The position numbers and the translations under genes were made by a program. Shown here piece by piece: positions 1-4,304 of a stretch of DNA of 5,976 bases. The notes under the pieces were generated by a model. That model searched no databases. It was not told the origin of the DNA and saw only the letters and a list, made by a program, of their open reading frames with translations. Source of the stretch: GW2011-AR5 sp041645025 (GTDB lineage Archaea; Aenigmatarchaeota; Aenigmatarchaeia; GW2011-AR5); the NCBI GenBank assembly GCA_041645025.1, contig JBAZQV010000051.1, positions 1-5,976 on the forward strand. Reading direction: 5' to 3'. Position 1 is the stretch's first letter; every line of letters begins with the position of its first letter.

Positions 1-2423
1 CTGGTTTCACGGCGGTTTTCCGTCTCCACCATGAAGCTTTCCACTGGACCAAAGAAACGCAACGGCGAGACTTTTCCTATGAGCACGTCGCCTGATTCCA
101 CTGAAGTCTCCCGGTTTACTATGCCGTCCTCTCCCAGGTTTGCATAAGCCTCTTCGGTTCTGTAGCCGTTTACCGATTTGTCAGGGATTTTTATTTCATC
201 CTTTTCAATTCCCCAGTATTTCTTTTCCTCTGTGGCATAGCTCCTGAAGAACACCGAGCGCCCGAACCCTCTTTCCAGGGAAGCCTTGTTGAAAACTATT
301 CCGTCTTCCATGTTGTAGCCGTTGAAACTCATGATTGCAATGGTTATGTTCTGGCCCTGCGGGTGGCTGTCCATATCAACCACATTGCCCACTATCGTGT
401 TGACCAGCGGAACCTGTGAATAAACAAGAATGTCTGATTTCGTGTCTGTTCTCATCATATAGTTTGTTGCGAAGATTCCCAGCGCCTGGCCGGACATCTT
501 GGCACCGAAGTTTACTCTGTCGCCTCGGTTGTGCACTGCGAAAGGCACTAGCGCTGCGGACAATCCAATCGTCACTCCCGGGTCTATTTCCAGATGAGTG
601 TGCTCCTTCGTGATGGCATCATTCCTTATAGCAACATAGGCGTTGTTTTCCTCTTCTGCATCCAGGTATTCAATAACACCTTCCCTTATCAGATTGTGCC
701 ATGTTATTTCTTCTGCTTCAAGCTTTTCCATATGAGCCTGGGTGAACAGTGATTTTCCATTTTCCACAGCAATGAGCGGTCTCTGCAGTCTTCCCGAATC
801 CGTGTTGATGTGCACCTCTTCGAATTCAGGCACATGTACCATGTTGATGTGCGGGTCCAGCGAACCAGTGCGTCTCTTCTGCCTTAGTTTGCGAACAAAC
901 TCTTCCGGCTTGCTGGTCTTCCCTGTTATTTCGCCGTTAAGAAATATTATGATGCCGTCTTCTGTTGCTTCCTTTTTGATGAAGTCCCTTACCGTGTCCA
1001 TGTCTTTGCTCGTCTCGCTTATTATGCCAAAGATTGCCAGATATTTACGAAGTCCGATGTTCACCCCTTCCGGAGTCTCTTCAGCGCACAGCCTGCCCCA
1101 GTGGGTTGCGTGCAAAGCCCGCGCCTCGAAGTGCTCCTGTGATGCTGACAGCGGGGAGATGACGTTTCTCAGGTGCGCTATTGTTCTTACATGATTCGTT
1201 CTTTCCAGTCGCTGGCAGACGCCCGTGCGGCCACCAATCCACTGACCAGTTGCCATGTGGGATATGATTCTCTTCGTAAGATAATCAGACTCCACTATGG
1301 ATTTTATTGAAGGCATCTTGCCTCTTTTGACTAATTTTTGATAGGAATATATTATTCTGGACACCAGGCCGTATTTTCCGAGAAGTATGGAGCGGAACAG
1401 AATTTCCATGAAGTCCGATACCATGCGCAGCCTTTTGTTTTCGTAGTGGTCTATGTCCTGCTCTTTTATGTCATCCAGCCCGAGCCTGAGAACTTTTCGG
1501 ATTACCTGTGAGAGGTAGATGCTCTTCTTTGCCCGGTCAGCTTTTTTCTGGCCCAGGTGCGGAAGCAGATACTTGTCCATTATGTCAGTTATTCTCTTGT
1601 CGCGGTATTCTTTCTGTGGTATCCTGAGTTTGTTCCCTATGTATTCTTTTGCGTCTTCCGGTGTCTTGACGTCAAACTCGTAAAGGTTAAAGTATATTTC
1701 CTGTTTTTCAGCATCGGTTTTTGCTATGGCTTCAACTATTTCCCTGTCCGTCTCCACACCCAACGCACGCAGCAGCACCACTACTGGTAGTTTCTTCAGA
1801 TTAGCAAAGGAAATGGTGATTATTCCGTTCTTGCGCTCTATTGTGTGTCTCTGGACAAAGCCCGATGATTCGCTGTTGATGCGCGCTGTTTCCAGACCGT
1901 TCTTTTCCTCGATTATCGGCCTGTTTGAAAGCACTTCCTCTACCATAACTATTACGCGCTCTGTGCCGTTTATTATAAAATAACCGCCCGGGTCGTCCGG
2001 ATCCTCGCCGCTTTCTATCAGTTCTTCGTGCGTCATGCCGCTGAGAGCACAGAGCTTCGATTTAAGCATTACTGGCAGGTCGCCTAGCTTGACTTCCTGA
2101 GGCTCCTGTTCGACACCATTTATGACAGGTACCATTTCAACAAATATGGGAGAAGAATAAGTCAAGTCACGGACGCGTGATTCCATCGGTGTTATCGGTC
2201 TTGTGGCACCATCCGCTTCTTTTACAGTAGGCTTTGGTATTCTTACCTTGCCCAGTTTTATGCGGAACTCCGCCAGCTCCGGTGTTTCCAGTTCAATTTC
2301 GCCAATCTCGTCGATTATTTTTTGTACCCTTGTGTCTATGAATTCGTCGAAGGATTTTATCTGATGGTCTACAAAACCGACGGATTTTTTGAACGAACGT
2401 AAAAGCGCTTTGTATTCTTCCAT
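1..2423 (-). CDS. rpoB: DNA-directed RNA polymerase subunit B (5' part, unsplit; 3' end outside window)
   Basis: Second-largest subunit of archaeal RNA polymerase, homologous to eukaryotic Rpb2 and bacterial beta; it forms one side of the active-centre cleft. I read 807 codons with no stop, running off the left edge. Conserved blocks are visible: GYFIINGTERVI at residues 147-158, HWGRLCAEETPEG around 441-453, and NGYNMEDGIVFNKAS containing the acidic pair E706-D707 that lies beside the catalytic magnesium in this family. Archaeal B is usually about 1,100 residues, so roughly the last 300 (hybrid-binding, wall and clamp parts) are missing. The frame is continuous through the region where many euryarchaea split the gene into B'' and B', so this is the fused form. 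The second block has A-E-ETPEG where P-A/V-ETPEG is commoner. The ATG at 2423 follows the upstream stop by 3 bases and has an AGGTGAT ribosome site about 7 bases upstream. Last known gene of the rpoH operon here; rpoA1/A2 would be expected to follow. Confidence 0.98.
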   Translation of the reverse strand, partial: MEEYKALLRSFKKSVGFVDHQIKSFDEFIDTRVQKIIDEIGEIELETPELAEFRIKLGKVRIPKPTVKEADGATRPITPMESRVRDLTYSSPIFVEMVPVINGVEQEPQEVKLGDLPVMLKSKLCALSGMTHEELIESGEDPDDPGGYFIINGTERVIVMVEEVLSNRPIIEEKNGLETARINSESSGFVQRHTIERKNGIITISFANLKKLPVVVLLRALGVETDREIVEAIAKTDAEKQEIYFNLYEFDVKTPEDAKEYIGNKLRIPQKEYRDKRITDIMDKYLLPHLGQKKADRAKKSIYLSQVIRKVLRLGLDDIKEQDIDHYENKRLRMVSDFMEILFRSILLGKYGLVSRIIYSYQKLVKRGKMPSIKSIVESDYLTKRIISHMATGQWIGGRTGVCQRLERTNHVRTIAHLRNVISPLSASQEHFEARALHATHWGRLCAEETPEGVNIGLRKYLAIFGIISETSKDMDTVRDFIKKEATEDGIIIFLNGEITGKTSKPEEFVRKLRQKRRTGSLDPHINMVHVPEFEEVHINTDSGRLQRPLIAVENGKSLFTQAHMEKLEAEEITWHNLIREGVIEYLDAEEENNAYVAIRNDAITKEHTHLEIDPGVTIGLSAALVPFAVHNRGDRVNFGAKMSGQALGIFATNYMMRTDTKSDILVYSQVPLVNTIVGNVVDMDSHPQGQNITIAIMSFNGYNMEDGIVFNKASLERGFGRSVFFRSYATEEKKYWGIEKDEIKIPDKSVNGYRTEEAYANLGEDGIVNRETSVESGDVLIGKVSPLRFFGPVESFMVETENRRET

Positions 2424-2426
2424 TTT

Positions 2427-2711
2427 TTAATCACCTAACAACCTCGCCATTAATCGCTGAGATGGATTGTCATAAACAATAATCGATACATCTTCAGGTT
2501 TTATTCTCCTTTCGGCTAAGCTACATGTAAGACCGTGCAAATTACTGGACGTAATCACAATCTCGTGTCCATATTCATTTTTGATTTTGGTATACGCTGT
2601 GCACGACCCATCTCGCGTGTATCCTAGTCCTGTAACTCTCTCCCTCTTTATTCTGCTCGCATAAATTTCTTCAGGATTTCTTGGTACAAAAGGGACAACG
2701 TCTGCTGCCAT
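2427..2711 (-). CDS. Conserved-context small protein between rpoH and rpoB, unknown function (94 aa)
   Basis: I do not recognise this protein. It has 94 residues, no membrane segment and no cysteine pattern: its single Cys pair (37 and 63) is far apart. The middle (GLGYTRDGSCTAYTKIKNEYGHEIVITSSN) alternates polar and hydrophobic residues and looks like beta strands; the C-terminal half (LAERRIKPEDVSIIVYDNPSQRLMARLLGD) looks alpha/beta. Its ATG shares one base with the rpoH stop codon (TAATG), and its stop is 3 bases before the rpoB ATG, so it must be co-translated with both polymerase subunits. GGGTGG lies about 7 bases before the start. It is not a known RNA polymerase subunit by sequence. 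The position suggests, but does not show, a role tied to transcription or to polymerase assembly. Coding is well supported by tight operon packing; function is unknown. Confidence 0.82.
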   Translation of the reverse strand: MAADVVPFVPRNPEEIYASRIKRERVTGLGYTRDGSCTAYTKIKNEYGHEIVITSSNLHGLTCSLAERRIKPEDVSIIVYDNPSQRLMARLLGD

Positions 2712-2965
2712 TACACGACCACCCTGTAGTGTATGTATTCCCCTGCAACTAGGGATTTTCTTGTTATCCGGACCACATCGCCGTGTTTTCCCTGAAGCAT
2801 TTTCATTACAGGATCATCTTCCTTTATGCGCGGCAGTTGTTTTAGAGAAACGTTGAGCTGTTTCAAAAGCTCGGATTTTTCCTCACCGTTAAGTATTTCA
2901 TGCTTAGGAACCAGATTGCTCTGGAATATGTCAATATCAGTTTCTTCCTTCTTTTTCGTGACCAT
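2711..2965 (-). CDS. rpoH: DNA-directed RNA polymerase subunit H (Rpb5 C-terminal-domain homologue)
   Basis: Small RNA polymerase subunit of 84 residues, the normal size of archaeal H, equivalent to the C-terminal assembly domain of eukaryotic Rpb5. It sits in the lower jaw of the enzyme near downstream DNA and assists open-complex formation. The family signature is clear: NLVPKHEIL near the N-terminus, then LPRIKEDDPVMKMLQGKHGDVVRI and the C-terminal SLVAGEYIHYRVVV, which matches the usual AGEYxYYRxV ending. The first 14 residues (MVTKKKEETDIDIF) are a lysine/acid-rich extension before the folded part. The ATG at 2965 is 2 bases after the stop of the 81-aa gene and has a GGTG site 6-7 bases upstream; the stop overlaps the start of the 94-aa gene by one base. 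The order rpoH then rpoB is standard in archaea, but here an extra gene is inserted between them. Confidence 0.97.
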   Translation of the reverse strand: MVTKKKEETDIDIFQSNLVPKHEILNGEEKSELLKQLNVSLKQLPRIKEDDPVMKMLQGKHGDVVRITRKSLVAGEYIHYRVVV

Positions 2966-2967
2966 TT

Positions 2968-3213
2968 TTACACCATCCGCACCGGGCGTTTTTTCCTGGG
3001 AAAACCGCCACTCCAGAATAATCGGGATCTTTCCATGCCAGAAAATGTTTTTTCAATTTTATAGAGGGTTACTTCTTGCAGCCGCGAGAGCGTCTCTGAT
3101 TTTCGCAGGAAATCTTCGCGATCTCTTGTAAGTATTCTGCCAGTTTGTGACCTTATTTCAAACCAGCAATTTTCGTATTCTTGAGTTAGATTGCGATCCA
3201 AATTTTTCACCAT
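2968..3213 (-). CDS. Small basic protein at the head of the rpoH-rpoB operon, unknown function (81 or 77 aa)
   Basis: I do not recognise this protein. It is short and basic, with a probable helical centre (residues about 28-60, REDFLRKSETLSRLQEVTLYKIEKTF) and an arginine/lysine-rich tail (GGFPRKKRPVRMV); no membrane segment. Its stop is 2 bases before the rpoH ATG, so it appears to be the first gene of the polymerase operon. The start is uncertain. The ATG at 3213 has no ribosome site and lies against a strong hairpin. Four codons later a TTG at 3201 has GGTGA five bases upstream (3211-3207), the best Shine-Dalgarno spacing here, and would give 77 residues. A basic, possibly nucleic-acid-binding protein would fit, but this is inference. 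It could also be a chance frame in the leader, though the clean junction with rpoH argues against that. Confidence 0.68.
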   Translation of the reverse strand: MVKNLDRNLTQEYENCWFEIRSQTGRILTRDREDFLRKSETLSRLQEVTLYKIEKTFSGMERSRLFWSGGFPRKKRPVRMV

Positions 3214-3214
3214 T

Positions 3215-3243
3215 AAGCTTTTTCTTTGTAAAAGAAAAACCTT
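3215..3243. repeat. Hairpin in the leader of the polymerase operon
   Basis: Nine perfect base pairs, TTTTTCTTT (3219-3227) with AAAGAAAAA (3231-3239), loop GTA, extended by AAG/CTT across a C-C mismatch. In the expected transcript it ends one base before the ATG at 3213 and just before the GGTGA site. It could mask or present the ribosome site, or be a member of the hairpin family seen downstream of the RNA genes. Structure seen; function inferred. Confidence 0.6.
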
Positions 3244-3290
3244 GGAAAAAGAAACATATTATTCTTTTTGTCAGGTTTTCTTTCTACAAT

Positions 3291-3308
3291 ATTTATAATA
3301 TTTCTTTC
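3291..3308 (-). promoter_or_regulatory. TATA box and BRE of the rpoH-rpoB operon
   Basis: On the minus strand, TTATAAAT (3298-3291) is preceded by a purine-rich GAAAGAAA (3308-3301), the arrangement of an archaeal TATA box with its TFB-recognition element. Transcription would start about 26 bases downstream, near 3268, giving a leader of 55-65 bases that contains the hairpin at 3215-3243. It is the best-matching promoter between tRNA-Lys and the operon. Confidence 0.6.
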
Positions 3309-3310
3309 CA

Positions 3311-3360
3311 CGAAAAGCAAAACTTTTCGGGGACTTAGGAAACCTCTGGTTTCCTCAAGT
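3311..3360. repeat. Two adjacent intergenic hairpins
   Basis: The first pairs CGAAAAG (3311-3317) with CTTTTCG (3323-3329) around CAAAA. The second is stronger: ACTT-AGGAAACC (3333-3344) pairs with GGTTTCCT-AAGT (3348-3360) around TCT, 12 pairs with one bulged C at 3356. They fill the space between the operon promoter and the tRNA-Lys 3' region. They may end or process the tRNA transcript; neither is followed by a long T run on the minus strand. Confidence 0.55.
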
Positions 3361-3434
3361 TGACCGCAAGCCACTTTCCTATGAGTGCCAGCGAACCGCA
3401 TTTGTAATATGTTTCTTTGACCGCAAGCCACTTT
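3360..3434. repeat. 18-bp direct repeat, two copies 57 bp apart
   Basis: TTGACCGCAAGCCACTTT occurs identically at 3360-3377 and 3417-3434. The second copy forms the left arm of the hairpin after tRNA-Lys; the first has no matching right arm and looks like a partial duplicate. It makes a minus-strand frame repeat KVACGQ twice, but that frame crosses the promoter and hairpins and is probably not coding. Confidence 0.8.
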
Positions 3435-3455
3435 TCTTTTCAAGAAAAGGGGCTT
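3425..3455 (-). terminator. Hairpin 2 nt after tRNA-Lys, possible terminator or processing signal
   Basis: AAGCC-CTTTTCTT (3425-3438) pairs with AAGAAAAG-GGCTT (3442-3455), loop TTC, 13 pairs with one A-G mismatch. On the minus strand it begins two bases after the tRNA-Lys discriminator. There is no T run after it, so it is not a classic U-tract terminator; a 3' processing or stability role is equally possible. Confidence 0.5.
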
Positions 3456-3457
3456 AA

Positions 3458-3570
3458 TGGGCCCGACGGGATTCGAACCCGCGACACCCGGCTTTCCTGA
3501 CCCAAGCGCGCACCCATGCTGTCACTAGGGTTTAAAAGGCCGATGCTCTACCAGGCTGAGCTACAGGCCC
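3458..3570 (-). tRNA. tRNA-Lys(TTT) with a 39-nt intron at 37/38
   Basis: Decodes lysine AAA and AAG. Read on the minus strand, the 7-bp acceptor is GGGCCTG (3570-3564) with CGGGCCC (3465-3459), one G-T pair; D arm GCTC/GAGC; anticodon stem TCGGC/GCCGG; T arm GCGGG-TTCGAAT-CCCGT; discriminator A at 3458; no encoded CCA. The spliced loop is CTTTTAA, anticodon TTT. Exons are 3570-3533 and 3493-3458 (74 nt mature). The intron (3532-3494) gives a BHB: inner helix ACCC/GGGT, 5' bulge TAA cut TA^A, central CTTT/CAGG with one mismatch, 3' bulge AAA cut AA^A next to the anticodon stem. It starts one base after tRNA-Asp ends, so the two are surely one transcript. Confidence 0.95.
3494..3532 (-). other. 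tRNA-Lys intron (39 nt, position 37/38)
   Basis: The canonical archaeal tRNA intron position. Cut sites are set by the BHB described for tRNA-Lys and by the requirement for a 7-base anticodon loop. No open frame of note; the interior is GC-rich (GGGTGCGCGCTTGGGT). Confidence 0.9.
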
Positions 3571-3585
3571 GCGCCTCGGCCGGGA

Positions 3586-3650
3586 TTTTCAGAACCTTTC
3601 CTGATTCACCAGCGTTCTTTCCGCCGGCGCTTTCTTTCAAGAAAGGGCCG
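3586..3650 (-). other. tRNA-Asp T-loop intron (65 nt, position 59/60)
   Basis: A near-perfect BHB fixes the boundaries: the T stem CCGGG/CCCGG is the outer helix, TTCA/TGAA is the 4-bp central helix, bulges AAC (cut AA^C) and AAT (cut AA^T) are 3 nt each, and the inner helix is GG-CCTTTC with GAAAGG-TC, one mismatch. Splicing yields the T loop TTCAAAT. The intron also contains the hairpin at 3625-3650, which competes with the inner helix. Confidence 0.9.
3625..3650. repeat. Hairpin inside the T-loop intron, same family as the one after tRNA-Lys
   Basis: CGGC-CTTTCTT (3625-3636) pairs with AAGAAAG-GCCG (3639-3650), loop TC, 11 pairs with one G-G mismatch. Core and mismatch position mirror the hairpin at 3425-3455. 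Its right arm is the same strand the BHB inner helix needs, so the two folds exclude each other. Confidence 0.7.
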
Positions 3651-3694
3651 TTTGAACCCGGGTCAGCGGCGTGACAGGCCACTATGCTAGGCCA

Positions 3695-3748
3695 GTTTGC
3701 ACACCTTTAAACTGCGTTTTTAGTGCAGCTTTTTTCCAAAAAGGTGCT
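3695..3748 (-). other. tRNA-Asp D-loop intron (54 nt, after G15)
   Basis: The boundaries are those that restore the Asp D loop AGTGGCCTA. The BHB: inner helix of eight pairs GCACCTTT/AAAGGTGT (one G-T), 5' bulge AGA cut AG^A, central GTGT/GCAA with three of four pairs, 3' bulge ACT cut AC^T. The outer helix is weak, a relaxed motif typical of non-canonical introns. Shifting both ends a base or two cannot be excluded. Confidence 0.82.
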
Positions 3749-3763
3749 CTACACCACCGAGGC

Positions 3764-3911
3764 ATATCTCTAAAGCACAAAGCTTTGCTCTGCACTTGAC
3801 GAACCAAATCTCTCTTCTAGTTACTCATAAAGTCCTTCGTCTAATTTGTTATTTTTTGAAGAAGACTTGGAAGCATATCAAATTTTTCACCGTAATTATG
3901 ATTTTCTTTGA
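3764..3911 (-). other. 5S to tRNA-Asp spacer
   Basis: No gene seen in these 148 bases. On the minus strand it holds a TATA-like CTTTATGA near 3825-3832 and, just before the tRNA, a short palindrome centred on CAAAGCTTTG (3778-3787). It may be a co-transcribed spacer from 5S to tRNA-Asp, or hold a weak tRNA promoter. Confidence 0.4.
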
Positions 3912-3938
3912 TTAATCTTTCTTTCTAAGAAAGATTAA
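3912..3938 (-). terminator. Perfect hairpin 2 nt after 5S rRNA
   Basis: TTAATCTTTCTT (3912-3923) pairs perfectly with AAGAAAGATTAA (3927-3938), loop TCT: 12 pairs. On the minus strand it begins two bases after the 5S 3' end, the same spacing as the hairpin after tRNA-Lys. No U tract follows, so processing or 3'-end protection is as likely as termination. Confidence 0.55.
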
Positions 3939-3940
3939 AT

Positions 3941-4058
3941 GGTAAGCGACGTACAGACGTTCCCGAAATTGCTTTCAGTAATTGCCATGTCGCTAGAGAG
4001 ATTCACTTCCAAGTTCGAAATGGGTTTGGGTCTACCCTCTCCGCTATGGTCGCCAACC
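3941..4058 (-). rRNA. rrf: 5S ribosomal RNA
   Basis: Structural RNA of the large ribosomal subunit. On the minus strand the 5' part GGCGACCATAGCGGAGAGGG and the block ACCCATTTCGAACTTGGAAG are the strongly conserved 5S loop A-helix II and loop B/C sequences. The ends were set by helix I: GGTTGGCGAC (4058-4049) pairs with GTCGCTTACC (3950-3941) with one T-T mismatch, giving 118 nt, normal for 5S; true ends may differ by a few bases. No 16S or 23S gene is in the window. It may be transcribed with tRNA-Asp and tRNA-Lys. A TATA box is well placed upstream. Confidence 0.97.
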
Positions 4059-4081
4059 TCTCATTATTTACTAATGTAATA

Positions 4082-4096
4082 CATTTAAAGTTTCCG
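4082..4096 (-). promoter_or_regulatory. TATA box and BRE of 5S rRNA
   Basis: On the minus strand CGGAAA (4096-4091, BRE-like) is followed by CTTTAAATG (4090-4082). The centre near 4086 predicts a start at about 4060, matching the 5S 5' end at 4058. TTTAAA is symmetric, so it could also serve the plus-strand small gene at 4164. Confidence 0.65.
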
Positions 4097-4102
4097 ATTT
4101 TG

Positions 4103-4122
4103 GGCTTTGTTCAAGAAAAGGG
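4103..4122. repeat. Decayed copy of the AAGAAAAG hairpin family
   Basis: GGCTTTGTTCAAGAAAAGGG keeps the loop and right arm (TTCAAGAAAAGGG) seen at 3439-3452 but has a shortened left arm. It is a weak hairpin; the relation to the other copies is inferred from sequence likeness. Confidence 0.35.
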
Positions 4123-4163
4123 ACTTTTTGGCTTCCGTTCAGCGTCGGGACTTGGTGGTTTAA

Positions 4164-4304
4164 ATGAATAAGACCACTATTTCTTGGAATCGCTTTATAT
4201 CGATTATTATTATCCTGTTCTTAATAGGCTGGATATTTAGAACGGAATCTATGGCATCATTTCTTCTGATTGTTGCTGTCCTGTTGTTGGTTTGTGAGAA
4301 ATAA
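4164..4304 (+). CDS. Candidate 46-aa two-helix membrane protein
   Basis: ATG at 4164, stop TAA at 4302-4304. The translation has two strongly hydrophobic stretches, residues 11-25 (RFISIIIILFLIGWIF) and 30-44 (MASFLLIVAVLLLVC), separated by a short RTES turn, as expected for a small helical-hairpin membrane protein. GGTGGT lies about 4 bases before the start; a TTTAAA box at 4084-4089 could be its promoter. Its last 56 bases are antisense to the end of the 192-aa gene, so the two genes are convergent and overlap. No family is recognised. It may be a chance frame, but both helices in one frame, an archaeal ribosome site and placement largely outside the opposing gene favour a real gene. Confidence 0.42.
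   Translation: MNKTTISWNRFISIIIILFLIGWIFRTESMASFLLIVAVLLLVCEK

Larger units (their letters stand above)
3572..3763 (-). tRNA. tRNA-Asp(GTC) interrupted by a D-loop intron and a T-loop intron
   Basis: Three exons on the minus strand: 3763-3749 (15 nt), 3694-3651 (44 nt) and 3585-3572 (14 nt), joining to a 73-nt tRNA. Acceptor GCCTCGG and CCGAGGC pair perfectly although 178 bases lie between them in the gene. The D stem is GTGT/GCAT, anticodon stem GTGGC/GCCGC, loop CTGTCAC (anticodon GTC), variable TGAC, T arm CCGGG-TTCAAAT-CCCGG, discriminator G at 3572 as expected for Asp; no encoded CCA. The middle exon closely resembles archaeal tRNA-Asp (CTGTCAC, then TGACCCGGGTTCAAA). The anticodon loop itself has no intron. 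Introns total 119 nt, more than the mature tRNA. A standard scanner without non-canonical intron handling would likely miss it or call it a pseudogene. 5S rRNA lies upstream and tRNA-Lys starts one base downstream. A weak TATA-like CTTTATGA at about 3825-3832 could give a separate promoter. Confidence 0.93.

Noticed and set aside
416..1983. Several plus-strand open frames (416-613, 742-1194, 1557-1790, 1726-1983)
   Set aside because: They are antisense to rpoB, whose protein sequence is unmistakable, and their translations show no family motif.
2826..3338. Plus-strand frames at 2826-3131 and 3147-3338
   Set aside because: Antisense to rpoH and the 81-aa gene or running through its promoter; Ser/Phe-rich low-complexity products.
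3360..3434. CRISPR-like array from the 18-bp repeat
   Set aside because: Only two copies, unit too short, and one copy is part of a hairpin next to a tRNA; no cas genes.
3213..3443. 76-aa minus-strand frame with a repeated KVACGQ
   Set aside because: It crosses the operon's TATA box, two hairpins and the 18-bp repeats that cause the peptide repeat; it has no ribosome site and is best explained as non-coding.
3572..3763. tRNA-Asp as a broken pseudogene
   Set aside because: Acceptor, D, anticodon and T stems are all intact after removing two segments whose ends match BHB cut sites; random decay would not leave perfect pairing.
3572..3763. Split or permuted tRNA encoded in separate pieces
   Set aside because: The exons are collinear in the normal 5'-3' order on one strand within 192 bases, so introns explain it.
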